Shown in pieces: positions 1-12,933 of a stretch of 64,000 bases of DNA. Below the pieces are notes generated by a model, which searched no databases, was not told where the DNA came from, and saw nothing but the letters and a program-made list of their open reading frames with translations. The stretch is from assembly GCA_025403435.1 (NCBI GenBank), contig CM046348.1, positions 13,516,034 through 13,580,033 on the forward strand. Direction: 5' to 3'. The position numbers were made by a program, and so were the translations under genes. How positions within the stretch are numbered: the stretch's first letter is position 1; the number at the start of each line of letters is the position of its first letter. The stretch comes from Artocarpus heterophyllus. Its lineage: Eukaryota; Streptophyta; Magnoliopsida; Rosales; Moraceae.

Positions 1-908
1 GCGAGTCTCGACGAGGCGACACCGGTGTGGAGAGTCACGTCGTCGCCGGCGGACGTGACCTCGATTTCGTACTTTCCGGCGCCGTTGGTGGCTAGAGTGG
101 TCAGCGGGGCGGTGGTGGTCTTCAAAGTCCCCTTGGGAGTGTAACCGGCGACGGAGTGATAGAGCAAGAGCGAGACCAGCTCAGCGTTGGTGAGCTTGCT
201 CAGATCTGGAACTCCTTTGGCCTTAAAAGCCTCATCGTTCGGCGCAAAGAGAGTCAAGCCTTTCTCAGTCGCCGACTCGTAGGTCTTGATCACGCCGCTG
301 GAGGAAATCAACGACGCGAACGTCTTGCACCCGGCTTTCTCAAGCAATGCGGTTATGTTGAGGTCGGAAGCCGACGGGGCCGGAGCCGTGAGAATCCCCG
401 GCGCGATGATCGGCGAGCTGATCTCGAGGACGGAGATGTTGTAGGGGATCTGCTTGACGGACTTGGTGTAGCTGGAGTCGAGCTTGGAGCCGGGAGCGGC
501 GGAGCCGAAGCCGACCTTGCCGCCCTTGAGGTCGGTGATGTTGACGAATCCGAGGTTGCCGGGGGCATTTCCGGTGGTTTGGTAAAGAGTGGTGGACAAG
601 GTGGTGCCCTTGGAGATGTCGTGGAGCTTCTGGTTGTCGTAGTAGTCCAAAACGACATGGAGGCTGAGGACGTTCTTGATGACGGAGAGGGGGTATTTGG
701 CTGTGAGGGCGGAGAAAGCCCCATTATTCAGGACAAGGACGGTTATGGTTGTGCGGCTGTTGATTTCATCAGCAAGCTTTGTTTGGGAAAGGTATTTGTT
801 GTAGTCGGAGTACTCGGGGGAGCCAGCGAGAATGTCGGTAATGTTGTGGGCCGAAACGACGGCGTTTAGGGCTAGCAGACTCAGACAGAGAAGGACTGAA
901 GCGCCCAT
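1..908 (-). CDS. FLA8: Fasciclin-like arabinogalactan protein, FLA8 type (C-terminus beyond window)
   Basis: The reading frame is open from an ATG at 908 to the window edge, giving 302 residues without an intron. It starts with a hydrophobic signal peptide ([20 protein letters not shown]) followed by [13 protein letters not shown], the usual start of the mature protein. FAS1 domain 1 follows ([13 protein letters not shown], then [12 protein letters not shown]). Next come a Pro/Ala-rich AGP stretch ([13 protein letters not shown], the likely arabinogalactan attachment region) and most of FAS1 domain 2 ([33 protein letters not shown]). The rest of domain 2, the second AGP region and the GPI-anchor signal lie outside the window. 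FLAs are secreted, GPI-anchored surface proteoglycans involved in adhesion and wall properties. Residues around [19 protein letters not shown] resemble Arabidopsis FLA8 as I remember it, and the neighbouring GRF9 and AUR3 homologues support that identity. The sequence is markedly GC-rich compared with its flanks. Confidence 0.93.
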   Translation of the reverse strand, partial: MGASVLLCLSLLALNAVVSAHNITDILAGSPEYSDYNKYLSQTKLADEINSRTTITVLVLNNGAFSALTAKYPLSVIKNVLSLHVVLDYYDNQKLHDISKGTTLSTTLYQTTGNAPGNLGFVNITDLKGGKVGFGSAAPGSKLDSSYTKSVKQIPYNISVLEISSPIIAPGILTAPAPSASDLNITALLEKAGCKTFASLISSSGVIKTYESATEKGLTLFAPNDEAFKAKGVPDLSKLTNAELVSLLLYHSVAGYTPKGTLKTTTAPLTTLATNGAGKYEIEVTSAGDDVTLHTGVASSRL

Positions 909-1830
909 TGTGAGACAAAAACGGTGGAAGTGGGAAGCCAAGCTAGTGCAGTTGTTTGCGTGTTTTTAGGCAAAGAGCGTGAGGTAAGGAGTGAGGGAGT
1001 GTCAGATAAAGAGGGAGTGTGGGGTTTAACTAGGGTTAAGGTTGGAGGGTTTAACGCTAACCATGGTTAGGGAAGCATTAACTGGGGTTAAGGAAATTTG
1101 GCGGAGGAAAGGTTACGGTGGGGGGCCGTGTGAGGGGAAACAGGATGTTCCTGTTCACAGCTGGAAATGAAAAGGGGTTCGTATCATCGTATGTGGCATG
1201 TGCTGTTGGCCTCTTAAAGGCTCTTCTTGTGATTACTTTCTTCTTTGGGTTGTTGAAATTACGGATATGGGCTTAGCTTTTTTAAATTGTGGCTATGATG
1301 GGATTGGAAATTTCCTTTGGCGTAACGGTTCTAAACCTCGGGTGAAAATGGTCAAATGCATGGTTAAGTTAGTTTTTATCCATTAGAAGCACAAAGGGTG
1401 GTTAGTTTGTTTGAAGTCGAACTTTGAAGTTCAAAAAATGAAGGGGAAAAAAAAGAAAAAGAAAGGAAAATAAACAAGTAGTCTTCTCTAGAGCTACTAG
1501 CCGTTTAAAGTTTTGGATGGGTCCGTGCATGGGACGCAATCACACCAGTCACCAATGGAACAATCATGTTTTGCCCCGCGAGAGAGACATTTTCCCTTGA
1601 TTCTGCCTCTCAATATATTAGTGTTTTTAACAAAAGAAATTCACAAAGAAGTGCGCTCTCAAGATGTTTTGTTCAAACTCAATTAAGAATAATTTTATTG
1701 TCGTTTTGACCAATTAATTTTGGATAACCCATTGTCAACATTTTTCCCCTTGCTGTCATTAGAAATAAAATGTATGTATTAATGCAAGCTTTTATTTTAT
1801 TTTATTTTTGGTTTATATCCTATGTATTAA
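909..1830. other. Upstream region of the FLA8-like gene
   Basis: This is probably the 5' leader and promoter of the divergent (minus-strand) FLA gene. Positions 1020-1110 hold several GGTTAA/TTAACC motifs and a perfect 14-bp palindrome, CTAACCATGGTTAG, at 1057-1070. No convincing gene is visible; the open frame at 1198-1386 looks like chance. Confidence 0.4.
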
Positions 1831-1946
1831 GAGAGTGTTTAAAATCTAAGTTAAAACTTAGATTTTGAAACGTACTTTTATTTTATATTGTAATATATAA
1901 TAATTTTACATTGTAATAGTTAAAATTTGGTTCACAAGCACCCTCT
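1831..1946. mobile_element. Degenerate MITE copy, GTAAAGCTCTCATATG family
   Basis: Ends GAGAGTGTTT and AAGCACCCTCT form imperfect inverted termini around an AT-rich core with repeated TTGTAATATATAATAATTT-like units. It matches better copies of the family elsewhere in the window (for example 15397-15574). Confidence 0.45.
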
Positions 1947-4900
1947 AAATTTAATCACCAAAAAGGGGCAATCTTTCTTTCTTTTCTTTTTTCTTTTTGG
2001 AGAACAACGGGGAAGGCTGAAGGGGGAATCTTAAAATGAACAACGGTCACTTATCTTATGTCGAAGAGAGACAACTATAATGCGCTAATATTGTTACCCA
2101 CAATAAAATAATAACAATTGTAATGAACTAAAATGATGCGCTATATTGGGCCATGCTGCCAATTTTTTCTTTTTTGCTGGAGAGCAAGGGTTAATAGTAG
2201 TTCTTTTGCTAGTAATAACTATGCATCGTATCTTATATTTCTGAATTCCATCAATGTCTGTCTTTAAGAAAGACGAAAAAGAATTAATCAATGAAATTAG
2301 ATACAGCAACAAAAGCCTGCGGTCCGGTATTTGCTTTTATGATATTGGTTTCTGTTCATTAAAAGAAAAAATAAAATTACGAAAAACAAGTGGTTTATAT
2401 CCAACTTAGTTACAATGAGACTCGTTTGACTATTGTAATTTTCAAAAATACCTAAATCGCTCAAAACAGTTAAAAAAAAGTTTTTATCTACTAAAATATA
2501 TGCAAAGATTAGTTCAAAAACAGCTAAATTGCTCAAAACAGTTAAAAGGGGGGACAGTTGTGGTAAATAGGACACTTCTAAAGATGTTTAAAAATAGAAA
2601 AATAATATATAGCCTTGTAGGATCATAAACCCACCCTCTCATAAGAAGTAGATCCTATTTGTAGGACTCAAGCAGAACTTACAGGTAAAGTCAATCTCTT
2701 ATAAGAGGTTGGGTTGTAGCCACATAGGAGCAAATAATATTGCTTTTGAAAATAAATGTCACATTTATAAAATTTATTAAACAATAGGCAATTAGCTTTT
2801 AAGTTGTAAATTTGAATTTATCATATGACTAAAATACCCTCACATTTAAAAAAAAATTCCTAATTTACTAACCCTAACCAAGGTCTCTCGGAAATTATTG
2901 AGAAGCTCCTTTGAAGAAGAAGACTGGAGCTAAAAATGATGTCGCGAAGAAAAGTCTAACATTATATCATGTGGGTTCGTCGATTGTTAGGCTTCATAGC
3001 CACTATGAAGAAACATCCTACGTTCATGCGAGTAGTCAACCTTTGATGTCGTGGAATTTTGCATCGTCTTTGACAAAAAGAAGCGACGAGAGAAGAGCGA
3101 CAAAGAGGTTGAAGGGGCTGACTAGAGCTGGAAAGACAAGGCAGCGAGTCGGAGAATTTCATTAAGACCATCGAGTTAAATCGAACTCACCGTCTTGCAA
3201 TGAGCTTGTCATCGTCATTCTTGCGAAGGACTCGTTGGTGCTGTCCTTGTGACAAACTCACCTGTGCCATCCTCGCAACAGCAACAACCAACAGTGACGA
3301 CACGTTTTTGTGGAGAAAGAGAGGAGGAGAGAGAGGGGAGAGAGGAAGGGAGAGAACGAGTGTCAGGGTTTAAAGGATAAATTGAGTGGAGTTGTGAAGC
3401 TTAGGTAAATTAAAATTCAAATTTTTCCTAAATATGCTATTTATTTATACTTTTAAAATTTTGGCCCATTAATTTTTATTCCTTTACTGATTTAGTCTAT
3501 CTCTCTCGTTGTCCCAAAAAAATAGTGTCATCAAATCTTTTTTTTTTCATTTTTTTTTGTTTATTTTATCCTCTCTAGCATTCATCTTTTGAAGAATTTT
3601 ATTTGGAATTTCTTTAGAGTTATTTACTATTTTACACGTAACATTTTTAAGTTTAGAAAAAATGTACGCCATATATGTTGTTGTATTTAAGATAATACCT
3701 TCAAATTTTAAATTTATGTCAATTACGTTCTTTTTGTTAGTAAATGACAACTAGGGCCCAAGACGTAAAAATTTAAAAGCTATAGTCCAATACGCGAATC
3801 AATGAAAAGTAGTGGGTTCATTTGTGTGGAAATTTTTGGGCTTTTTACGTTCAATAATAGATATTTGTTGGTTGTTAGAACTATGATTGCATCAAAATTA
3901 AAAGTTTTGAGTCAAGTTGCTAAACATCCATAAGTTTAGGGTGTAGTAATATTGTTAACCCTATTGATAAACACGTAGCCAAATATGAATTAGGCATTAT
4001 GTTTTTTTTTTTTTTTCAGGGAATAATTTAACTTCGTATTTTAAGCTAAGATGGGATGATAAATTTTGTCCTTTATTGTTTGATTACATGTATATCCATA
4101 AGCTTTAAAGGGTAAATTAGTTAATTTTGGTATCCGAATCAGTTGTTGACTTCAAAAGGTACAACATTGAAAATTTAAAATTTAGGGGTGCAATTTTAGG
4201 TTCATTGCATCGTTGCACCCTGAACTTTTAATGTTTGGCAACTTGGATTCCAAATTTTCAATTTTGACAAATAACGCCAGAAATTATATAATTTGTTGAA
4301 ATTATGGTCTAATAGCTAATGGACGTTAATTAATAAACAAAAATTGCTTAAGATTGTCCCAAGAATGTATCCTAAAATTTTTGTTAAATTAGACCATAAA
4401 ATTTTTAAATTTTGACATTTCAGATCCTAGTTATTGTCCATTAATTAGCTTCCATTATTAATTGAATTGTCTTCTTAAAAATTTTAAAGTTTAGGATCCT
4501 AAATGTTAAATTTAAAAATTTAGAGTGCAACATACAAATGACAACAAATTTGAAGTGTATGAGTGCAATTTATCCCTTCGAAAACATGGAAAATACATGA
4601 TATATTTATTTTATACACTTAAATAAGATATAAAAATAAATGGTCCTTTTTTTAAATTTTTGTTCTCTAACATTCTTTTGTCCACAATAATCCTCGGGAC
4701 ATTGGTTTGAATAAAACTATTATGGGAATAATATTTAATTGTTAGGATTGGAAATTTGTTGTGTATAGTACAATTATGTTTAGTAAAAGAGGATGAGGAC
4801 TCATCATTTTCTCCCACATTTGCAATCTTTTCCCTGTATTTTAGTGGATAAAATCGAAGTCTTGTTGAAAGTGACTACATTATACAAAAGCTTTGAATTG

Positions 4901-5087
4901 CCGATAACAAAATCAATGAGAAGACACAACTCTAATCGAAGACAACAGATAGATAAAAGCCAAATGAAACACTTCACGTGAGTTAAAGATAATAAAGTAA
5001 ACAAAATTAAAGCAAAAGACATCCTATAAAAATCAAATTAATATGCCTTTAGGAATATACTAGCATGATTAGCGACGTCTTATCAGC
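1947..5087. other. Gene-poor AT-rich region with probable old repeats
   Basis: I recognise no gene here. Between about 4107 and 4575 there are facing copies of an AAATTTAGGGTGCAA-like segment (4178-4195 and, inverted, 4217-4235; again near 4517-4535). These suggest an old long-TIR DNA element whose ends I could not fix. The 2860-3370 stretch is less AT-rich and contains several short open frames, but none resembles a known protein. Confidence 0.3.
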
Positions 5088-5215
5088 TGTTTAGTTGAAT
5101 GGTGAAAACCTAAACTCAGTTATAAATAGTATAAATCTCTCATATGTTACAATAATAATAAAAAAATTACTATAATATAAAAATTTCACATATTATAATA
5201 AAAATGATTCTATTT
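5088..5215. mobile_element. MITE copy, GTAAAGCTCTCATATG family
   Basis: The core TATAAATCTCTCATATGTTAC (5131-5151), a second TATAATATAAAAATTTC unit and a TGTTTAG start identify a member of the dispersed family. The ends are eroded. Confidence 0.45.
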
Positions 5216-5892
5216 TTATCCTTTTTTTCAAATGCTACATTAACAATCTCAGGTGCATTTTAGACTTAACCAGAAAAAAAAAAGAAAGAAAAAAGAAAAA
5301 AAGAAGGTTGTCCTTTCAGGCCATTTGTATTTTTCTTTTTACAGCCTGTCTGCCATATATATAATAGGATCAAGTTATTCGTAAATTTCTCATTGGAAGA
5401 GTACATTTTCCCGGTATACACAAGTTTCTGTGCACGCAGTAATTCTCTTGTTGGCAAATCATGAGAAAGTCTTTTGACGTTGATATTGCTTGGCCACATC
5501 CACTGCCTCAATTGCCCATCAGAATGATCATGCATGATTTTCGATGAGCCTTTCTTTCTTCCTTTTTTTTTTTTTTTTTTTTTGGAATTTGTAAAAGTGT
5601 GCTGGTTGTGATGGAATGCATGAGAACGAGGAATGCTAGCAGCTCTTTTTCCTCAATTTTTTTTACATCATTTGTGTTTTGAGTTTGATATATAAAATCT
5701 ATTAATACGGTAAATTATTACTTAAATAGAAATTATAATAGTGGATTTTATATGTCTAAACATAAATACAAAAAACGTAAAAGAGAGTGAAAAAAAGAGT
5801 ATTTCTATCACTCATCGCTTGAAAATATATGTCAATTTTTTTCAAGAGGTTAACAAGACACAAAATGTTAGAAATTTAAAATAAACGTTATA

Positions 5893-6043
5893 GAGAGTAT
5901 TTGATAATATAGTTTAAACTAAAACATTATAATATATAAAAACTTTACATTATAGTAAACTTTTATTTCACACTATAATATATGATATTTTTATATTGTA
6001 GTAGTTAGAACTTATTAATCCTAATTAAATTGCCAACAAAACT
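5893..6043. mobile_element. MITE copy, GTAAAGCTCTCATATG family
   Basis: It starts AGAGAGTATTTGATAATA and ends TTGCCAACAAAAC, with two internal TTATAATATATAAAAACTTT-like units. This is an old, strongly AT-converted copy. Confidence 0.4.
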
Positions 6044-6044
6044 A

Positions 6045-6493
6045 GGGTCTGTTTGGTAAATAGATTCGAATTAGTGACTAGATTTGAGTTAGAATTTGAC
6101 TTAATGATTTGAATTGTTATCCGAATTCGTGTTTGGATGTGCATTTAGGTTTTAATCAAAGTATAGAATAAAATTAAAATTTGTGTTTGAAAAGGTAATG
6201 AAAATAGTTTTTTATTTATTAACAAATCTAATAAAATCTTAATGTTAATTATTCTAAAAAATATGCAATATAGATATTAATTCATTCCTCTTTTCACTAG
6301 AAACATAATGAAAAAAGAATCATCTCAATTGGATATCAAATGAAGAAGTTATGATTTTTTTTCCTCAAATATAAGAGAGATTAATTTTTATTGTAGCAAA
6401 AATATCTGAGTATCAAAAGTTTAGGGAGAATGAGAACTCTAAAAACTTAAATTTTTAATACTTAAAGGATTCGGATTTTCTAGAAACAAACCC
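6045..6493. mobile_element. Putative TIR element (second MITE type)
   Basis: The left end GGGTCTGTTTGGTAAATAG and the right end CTAGAAACAAACCC are imperfect inverted repeats. Both sides carry an inner GATTCGAAT/GGATTCGGATTTT motif. There is no coding capacity. The element directly abuts the preceding MITE. I see no clear target duplication. Confidence 0.4.
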
Positions 6494-7292
6494 ATATCCT
6501 AAAGATTTTTGATACTCGAATCTAAATTTAAACTATTGAGTTTAAATAATACTCAAAATAAATGGACCCATAGTGATGGTGATCAACTTTGAGATGCCCA
6601 TTATTAATGCCTTGTGAAGGCATCATGAAATGGCCAAAAGAGATTTTTTTTTTTTTTTTGGTTAAGTAGAAAGAAAAAATTATGAAAAGAGTTGTCAAGG
6701 ATTTTTTTTTCCCCTTGGAATCCAGTCTGCCTGAATTCTGAAGCAAGAGCATGCCTTTCATCCATTAAATTAAGGTATTAATTCCGTTTTTAGCTTTTTT
6801 TTAATGAATTTTTTCTTTTGAGTCGGGAGAAAAAGCATGGGAATCTTTGTGCACAAGCTTCCCTTCGTCCGGAATAAAATTATGAAGCCCTTTGCTTTGA
6901 AACAAGCTGTCAAAAGGACAAAAAATTGATTTATTAAATCAAATGTTGCAATCACTTGATACACAATTGCTTTTCTCCGTGGATTTTAGAAAAAGTATGC
7001 ATTTTGGGGCCATGGAATTTTTCCTGGCTGGGATCAGTAAGGTTTTGTCGGCAGCCAATATTAGGCCAAATGTAGGGTAAATTAACAAATGGTTGAACTT
7101 TTTTAGCTTGATTTCCACAACATGCCACGTGAATCTTGTTCCATTAACCAATGAACAATGGTCCTTTTCTTGTTTGGTTGTCAGTGGGTAAAAAAGCACA
7201 AGGGTTAAAAAATTGTGAAACTTTTGAAAGTTCTTCCACTTGCAAATTCGGCAGAATGGCAATACAAATGAGATCAACAACTTAAAATAATA
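6494..7292. other. Intergenic, nothing recognised
   Basis: AT-rich sequence with poly-T tracts. The short minus-strand open frames have no recognisable protein character. Confidence 0.3.
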
Positions 7293-7452
7293 GGTATTTA
7301 GCATTATGATTAGAGTTATTAGTTAGAATTATAAACACTATAACATATGAGAGCTTTATATTGTTATAATTTTTTTACTTTTATTGTAGTATATGAAAAT
7401 TTTACACTATTTTTAACTGAAAAATTAGTTAAAACTAACTAATGTCAAACTA
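7293..7452. mobile_element. MITE copy, GTAAAGCTCTCATATG family
   Basis: It contains ATAACATATGAGAGCTTTATA (7340-7360) and a second TAGTATATGAAAATTTTACAC unit, flanked by TTAGTTAGAATT and AATTAGTTAAAACTAACTAA arms. Confidence 0.5.
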
Positions 7453-7928
7453 GCTGTAAGTATTTTGGATGGTTGTAAACAAACTCTAATGATAAATTCA
7501 CATTCCATTTCACCAAAATAGGAAAAGTTTCAAATCCTGACCCTAAGTTAAAGAAAATAATAATAATGACTTGGGTACAGAAAATTTCAAGTGTACATTC
7601 TAAGGTAGGAAGCATTGCATTTAAGTTTTTAACGCAACCAGGGGATATAAGTATTAGTTTTGTTTGTTGTTGATTGTTGCACTTGAAACTGTCACACGGT
7701 CAACCGTTTCAATATGTTGTAACTCGAGGTGTGTTGAAGCTATTGTTGTGATATTATCAGCAGTTCTATAAAATGCTAAATGGGACAAATATAGGACAGC
7801 ACAATACAATACTCAATTCCATTAGTAAAACAAAAAATTGGGTCCTATTAGGGATCCAAAGAATGTACAGTGGTACTGGTACTCAAACAACAACCAAAGG
7901 AGCACACCCTTTCTTTCACGTATGTTAA

Positions 7929-8090
7929 AGGGTGTTTAGTAAAATCAGTGCTAACTAAAATTTTTTATTATTACTCTATAAAGTTCTTGTATGTTGTAAC
8001 GATTAAAGAAAATAAGCTACAGTGTAAAACTCTAACATGCTATATTTTTTAGTTCAAAAGTTTGGTTGTAACTACACCTTCCAAACATCT
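7929..8090. mobile_element. MITE copy, GTAAAGCTCTCATATG family
   Basis: The left end is AGGGTGTTTAGTAAAATCAG and the right end CCTTCCAAACATC. The internal units TCTATAAAGTTCTTGTATGTT and CTACAGTGTAAAACTCTAAC are typical of the family. Confidence 0.55.
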
Positions 8091-8166
8091 ATAAATATAT
8101 TTTTAAGACAAAATTGATTTATGTGTTTGCCTATCTTTTAGAAATTTATAAACTAATCTCAATAAC

Positions 8167-8908
8167 TGCCACAACCTAACTTTTCAAGTTGTTTTTTAAT
8201 ACTTTTCTTTTCATAAACTTCCTTACTTAGCTATAAAACCTGAAGCTTTTTTTTATTAAGTACTTCTTAATTTACTTAACATATCTCATAGGTACATTGT
8301 AGTTCCAAGAGTTTATAACACTTATTAAACTCGTAAATATTTTTTTCTTTGTTTCGTTCCTAAGGGTATTTATAATACTTGTTTTACTTGTGTTACACAC
8401 CACCGTAAACTAGATGGTTTTCTTAACACAACATACTTCAAAACATATCATTTACAGCCAAACCAATCTTGCAACAGTATCCATACCATTTGACTACGTA
8501 GTTGCTCATATTGCCGTTGCATCTCAACAGTACATCTGTTCCAGCCACTTGACAGGATTTCTTATAGCATGAAATAACTAAGTGAGCTATTGCTCAGTAA
8601 ATCCAAACATAGCTCACAAAATAATTTCTACTTATATACATGATCTATTTATGCTTACTATGAACTTTAATTATTCATTTTATTTTCTTGACTTGTACTG
8701 GGCTATGTGTACGTACCAAGTGTACATAAGGGTCATTGTAGCATCGAGACCATAATAAAACTTAAAGCTTCCCTTAGGTCGAGAGGCTAGTACGATACTT
8801 CTTTATCTTATTTAGTAAACCATATATCAATCCTTTAAATTATAGTATCATACTATTTACGATGCTTTAGTAACTTGAAATAAGTGCATTACAAATGCAT
8901 TAAATAAA

Positions 8909-8948
<40 letters not shown>

Positions 8949-11160
8949 TGAAGACCTTCAGTTCCATACTTAGATTTGATATAGCGTTAACTAGTTTCTT
9001 GTTTCTTTGATATCTGACTAAATGTCCTACATGGACAATATCCCATCATTACCTTACTTATCATCGAACTACACGTTGATAACGAAACTTAAGCATTAAC
9101 TACTTAATCTAGTTATTAGTAGGTTTCCTACAAACTTGAACGTTACAGGGCTTGTTTTTCCTCATTTCACGTTGCCTTCTCATTAATAACGAATGCGGAA
9201 ACATTTCCGCTAAGGGATGTTTTTCTATATCGGACACTTCGGAGTATGTGCGGGTCACTTTGCAAAAATGATAGTTTTGCCCTTGATAGGTCTTAGAAAA
9301 CATTTCGAGCCCATTCCCATTAAAAACTTACATTATCTTGCTTGTTGGCAATAGGGTTGAAAAACAAGATGTTGGTTTTCTTTTTTAAAAAAAAAACCCA
9401 ATTTTACCAAATTTTTGCGATTTTAATCTGTAATACAAAGTTTTGATGATTTTATCCCCGGAACCAAAAATGATCATTTGCCGTTGAGATTGGTTTTTCA
9501 CAAGGATCAAAACTTTTTAAAGTTCTTGGGTCAAATTCATTTAATTTCAAAATGTTTTTCTTTTAACATTTTTTTTTTGAAATTTTACGATTAAAACTTA
9601 TAAAATTCATAACTCTTAAACCAAGTGAAATTTTAATAGGCCGTTTGTTAATCTTGTTAGTTTTGAGGAGTTTAACAATTTTTGTGTTTTAACTTTTCTC
9701 AACTTCCAACTATACAATGGAATTTTTAGCCATTTTTTAAATATGCCAAGATTGCTTAAAACTATTTAATTTAGTCTTTTGAAAATTTCATAAAACTTTG
9801 TTCACAAAAGTTATTAACTCAGTAAATAAATCATCCTCTAAGCATGTCAAAATTTTAATTTCTTGAAAACTCTTTAAACTTGCTTAAATTCAAAGTTTGT
9901 GAAACTTTTTCCTTTAAAACACTAAACCCTAGTTTTAACTTATGCTTCATCACCATCATACATACATCACATATCACCATCATGCCACGAAAGTCTATTT
10001 TTCATGCCATAGTCTATACTTATATACATACCAAATTTCATGAAAAAAAAAGGCAGCAAACTTTAAAGCAAAAAGTTAAGGGTTTACCCATGGATTCGTA
10101 AGCTTGATGAGTCTCCATGAAGAGGCTTCATCTTGTCTAACTTCTTTTGACACAAATCATAGCAAAACCTCCCATCAAAACCCCTCCAAGTACCTAAGAA
10201 AACTCTAAAAATACATACAAAAAAAGTCTAGAGTTTACCTCCAAAGTTGCTAGTTTTAAGCAAACACTTGAACTTGCTTGGAAGATAGATTTTTGTGGCT
10301 GTTTTTGAGCAAAACAACGGAGAGGACATCAAGGATGGCTGCCGGTTTTTGCAAAGGGAAAAGAGAGTGTTTTTCTCTATGTTTGCATGGAATTGATGAG
10401 TTAATGGTGGACTTTTTCCCAATTGGACACCTAAGCATGTATGACTCACCAAATGGACTAAATTGAAAGAAAAAATCTCCTAAAAGTCTTGGTCAAAACT
10501 GGTTACACATATGGGAAGAGGTGGCCTATATCTAACCTTTTAGGTGTCATTTTTGATGAGTCACACTACTTTTACACAGTGTAATTTTACACTATATTAT
10601 ATTTTTCCTCTATCATTAGTGTAAAATCGAGGGGATATTTATTTTAAATAGTCTAGAATATACTAACTTACTTTTTATCAACTTTTTCGAGACCCAACAC
10701 AGTATTTTATATATTTGTATTTATACTTTATCGGTGTAATTACACTATACTGTGTACCTTTTTAATTTTGTGTGTATTTCTATACTCTATTCTATCAATT
10801 GATGGATTGCAGATACAAAAATCTTTACTAGTTTAACTGACTATTTTTATACTATTTTGGACCATGGCATGATTTTCTACTTTAATTAACATATTTTTCT
10901 CTTATTAATTTATATCACAAAATTATAATTACTATAATATAAATTTCATCTTAAGAGTATTTCACAAATTTTTAAGTATTTAAACTCATAAAATATCAAT
11001 ATAAAAAATACTCCGAATTGTACAAAATTTATAGACATAATACACATTAATATTATTCATAAAGAATATACATCTTGTCGTAATTTTACAAAATATGATT
11101 TATTGAGGAAAATTCATTATTTGAATCTGAATTATTTTTAGATTTAAATTATTGAATTTT
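8167..11160 (-). mobile_element. Old solo LTR of the same Ty3/gypsy family as the 31-43.5 kb element
   Basis: This stretch is collinear with the 3.2-kb LTRs further right but strongly diverged. It opens TGCCACAACCTAACTTTTC (LTR: TGTTACAACCTGCCTTTTC). It then shows, in LTR order, AGCATGAAATAACTAAGTGAG at 8567, CTAGTACGATACTTCTTTA near 8787, AAAAATGATAGTTTTGCC near 9264, GATGATTTTATCCCCGGAA near 9442, TTGTGTTTTAACTTTTCTCAA near 9680, GGATGGCTGCCGG near 10334 and CACAGTGTAATTTTACAC near 10576. No gag, RT or integrase remnant flanks it, so it is most simply a solo LTR. The strand follows the orientation of the intact element (coding on minus). The right end is approximate. Confidence 0.6.
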
Positions 11161-11345
11161 CTCGGACAAAACAATAACTCTCTCGCGTTTAGTACGCCTA
11201 ACAATAGGAACAACATTATTCCATTAGTAGCACCTTATGGAGAAATATCAAATTAGACTAGACATTTGTTGTTGATAAGTTACATTTAAGTAAACTGGAC
11301 TTTTGATTGTAGGCATAAGGTTAGTATTAGGGTATAATTTTTTTT

Positions 11346-11688
11346 AGGCTTTGTTTGGCAGGAGGGATGGGGAGTATGAAGTATAAAAAGAGTTAGGTGG
11401 ATGGGGAATATGAAGGATGAATAGGATTATAACAATTCTTCAAGTTGTTTGATAGGATGAAGAGCGAGTTGAAATGATGGATGATAGTTTTTTATCTAAT
11501 TACTCTATTTTCCATTTATATTTTTTATTTAATGATTTTTCAAAGATAAAATAGTCTTTTTATATATGAATAGGAAGGATTTGGTGGATCATTCTATCAT
11601 TGGAAGAAGTAGATTTAGTGGGCCCAAGGGGGGGAAGTCATCCTTTTACCTATTCTCTCCTTCCTCTTTTCCCCCAACCAAACAAAGG
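11346..11688. mobile_element. Putative MITE with CTTTGTTTGG termini
   Basis: The left end GGCTTTGTTTGGCAGGAGGG and the right end CCCCCAACCAAACAAAGG are inverted repeats around about 340 bp without coding capacity. A pyrimidine-rich tail (CTCTCTCCTTC) follows to 11765. Confidence 0.45.
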
Positions 11689-11787
11689 ATTGAGTCTCTA
11701 CCTCCATCTCTCTCCTTCTAACCCTTTCCCTCACTCTATCTCTCCTTCCTATCAAACACACTCAAAGATGCTTTTGACTTATTTATA

Positions 11788-11916
11788 GGGTGTTTGAGAA
11801 GTGAGTTGAAACTGAGAGTTTGAACTAAAAGTAGTATCACATGTGAGAGCCTTACACTAGTTTATATTGTTTAAGTTAAAATTGAAAAGTTTCAACTAAT
11901 TTTATCAAACACAAGC
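11788..11916. mobile_element. MITE copy, GTAAAGCTCTCATATG family
   Basis: It starts AGGGTGTTTGAGAAGTGAG, has the core CACATGTGAGAGCCTTACAC, and ends TTTATCAAACACAAGC. The inverted GTGTTTG/CAAACAC termini are clear. Confidence 0.55.
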
Positions 11917-12399
11917 TATAATCTAAAAGCTACTTTTGAATACATTTAAATTGATACATCTAATGGATTTTAGCTTTGATAAGCTCTTTGGAAACAATTC
12001 AATTCCTTGATAGTAATGAAAAAAAGAGCTTATAAAAAGCCTTTCTTTACGTTTTTACTCTTTTTATTTATGAATAATAAAAGAAAATTTTCATATGCTT
12101 GTATTATATTTTCTTTCTAGAACGATAACAGCTTTTGTTTTACCCAAGTAAATAGGTTGAAATGTTTTCCTGAAATCAAAAGGCTCTTTTTTATGCATTA
12201 TTAAACAATAGTTGAAAAACGTATATTGAAATTGAAACATTGTAGCAATTCAAATTAAAGTAAAGTTAGTTAAAATTGAAATTTATAATTTGAATGGTGG
12301 AACCAAACAACCTTTTTTATTCTATTGCTTAATGGCTTGTTTACTTACCAGAATTAAGAAATGAGAGTAAGGGTGAGAGTCAAACTCATAGTAGTAGAA

Positions 12400-12740
12400 C
12401 TAGTTGGCCCTTAGATCAATGACTAGCTTGATATCAAATGATATAGTGGAATCAGGAAAATAGAATTTAATCGACCTAATCTGGATAGAAGATACAAAAG
12501 TTTTCCTAAAGAAAAGCCTTAAAGAGGGAAATCCTCAATTCAGAGAGAATACACTCAAAGTTTATATTCAATATCCGATTCCAACCTTGTGATACAATTG
12601 TCAATGTGACTATTTATAGCCCTCTTATAAAACGATAATAAATAACAACAAAACATACTACATATAAAACAAATAAACCTAAGTAGATAGGGTAATACAA
12701 ACGATAATACAAATATAAAAAAAACTACCCTTACTATAAT
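12400..12740 (-). repeat. Possible LTR fragment of another retrotransposon
   Basis: Read on the minus strand, this holds a TATA box (GGCTATAAATAGTCAC, TATAAATA at 12611-12618). About 180 bp downstream is CATTTGATATCAAGCTAG, loosely like an LTR/primer-binding junction. No coding remnants accompany it, so the call is tentative. Confidence 0.25.
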
Positions 12741-12933
12741 CTCTCTACATCACAAGATATTAGATTAAAAGTTATAGAAATATACAATTGTAACCTATAT
12801 TTATTATTATTTTTAGTTAACATTATAAAATTTGCCAAGTTATTATTAACTTTACTATAATAAATACGTAATTTTATTTTTTTAAGCTAAAATTGACATA
12901 ATACTTTAATTTTGGCATTTTTTATAAATTGTT

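Noticed and set aside
156..869. 237-codon plus-strand open frame at the window start
   Set aside because: It is antisense to the FLA8-like gene. Its Gly/Val/Asp-rich translation is the shadow of a GC-rich coding strand.
8913..8944. Long TA run
   Set aside because: Simple microsatellite; no structure beyond the repeat.
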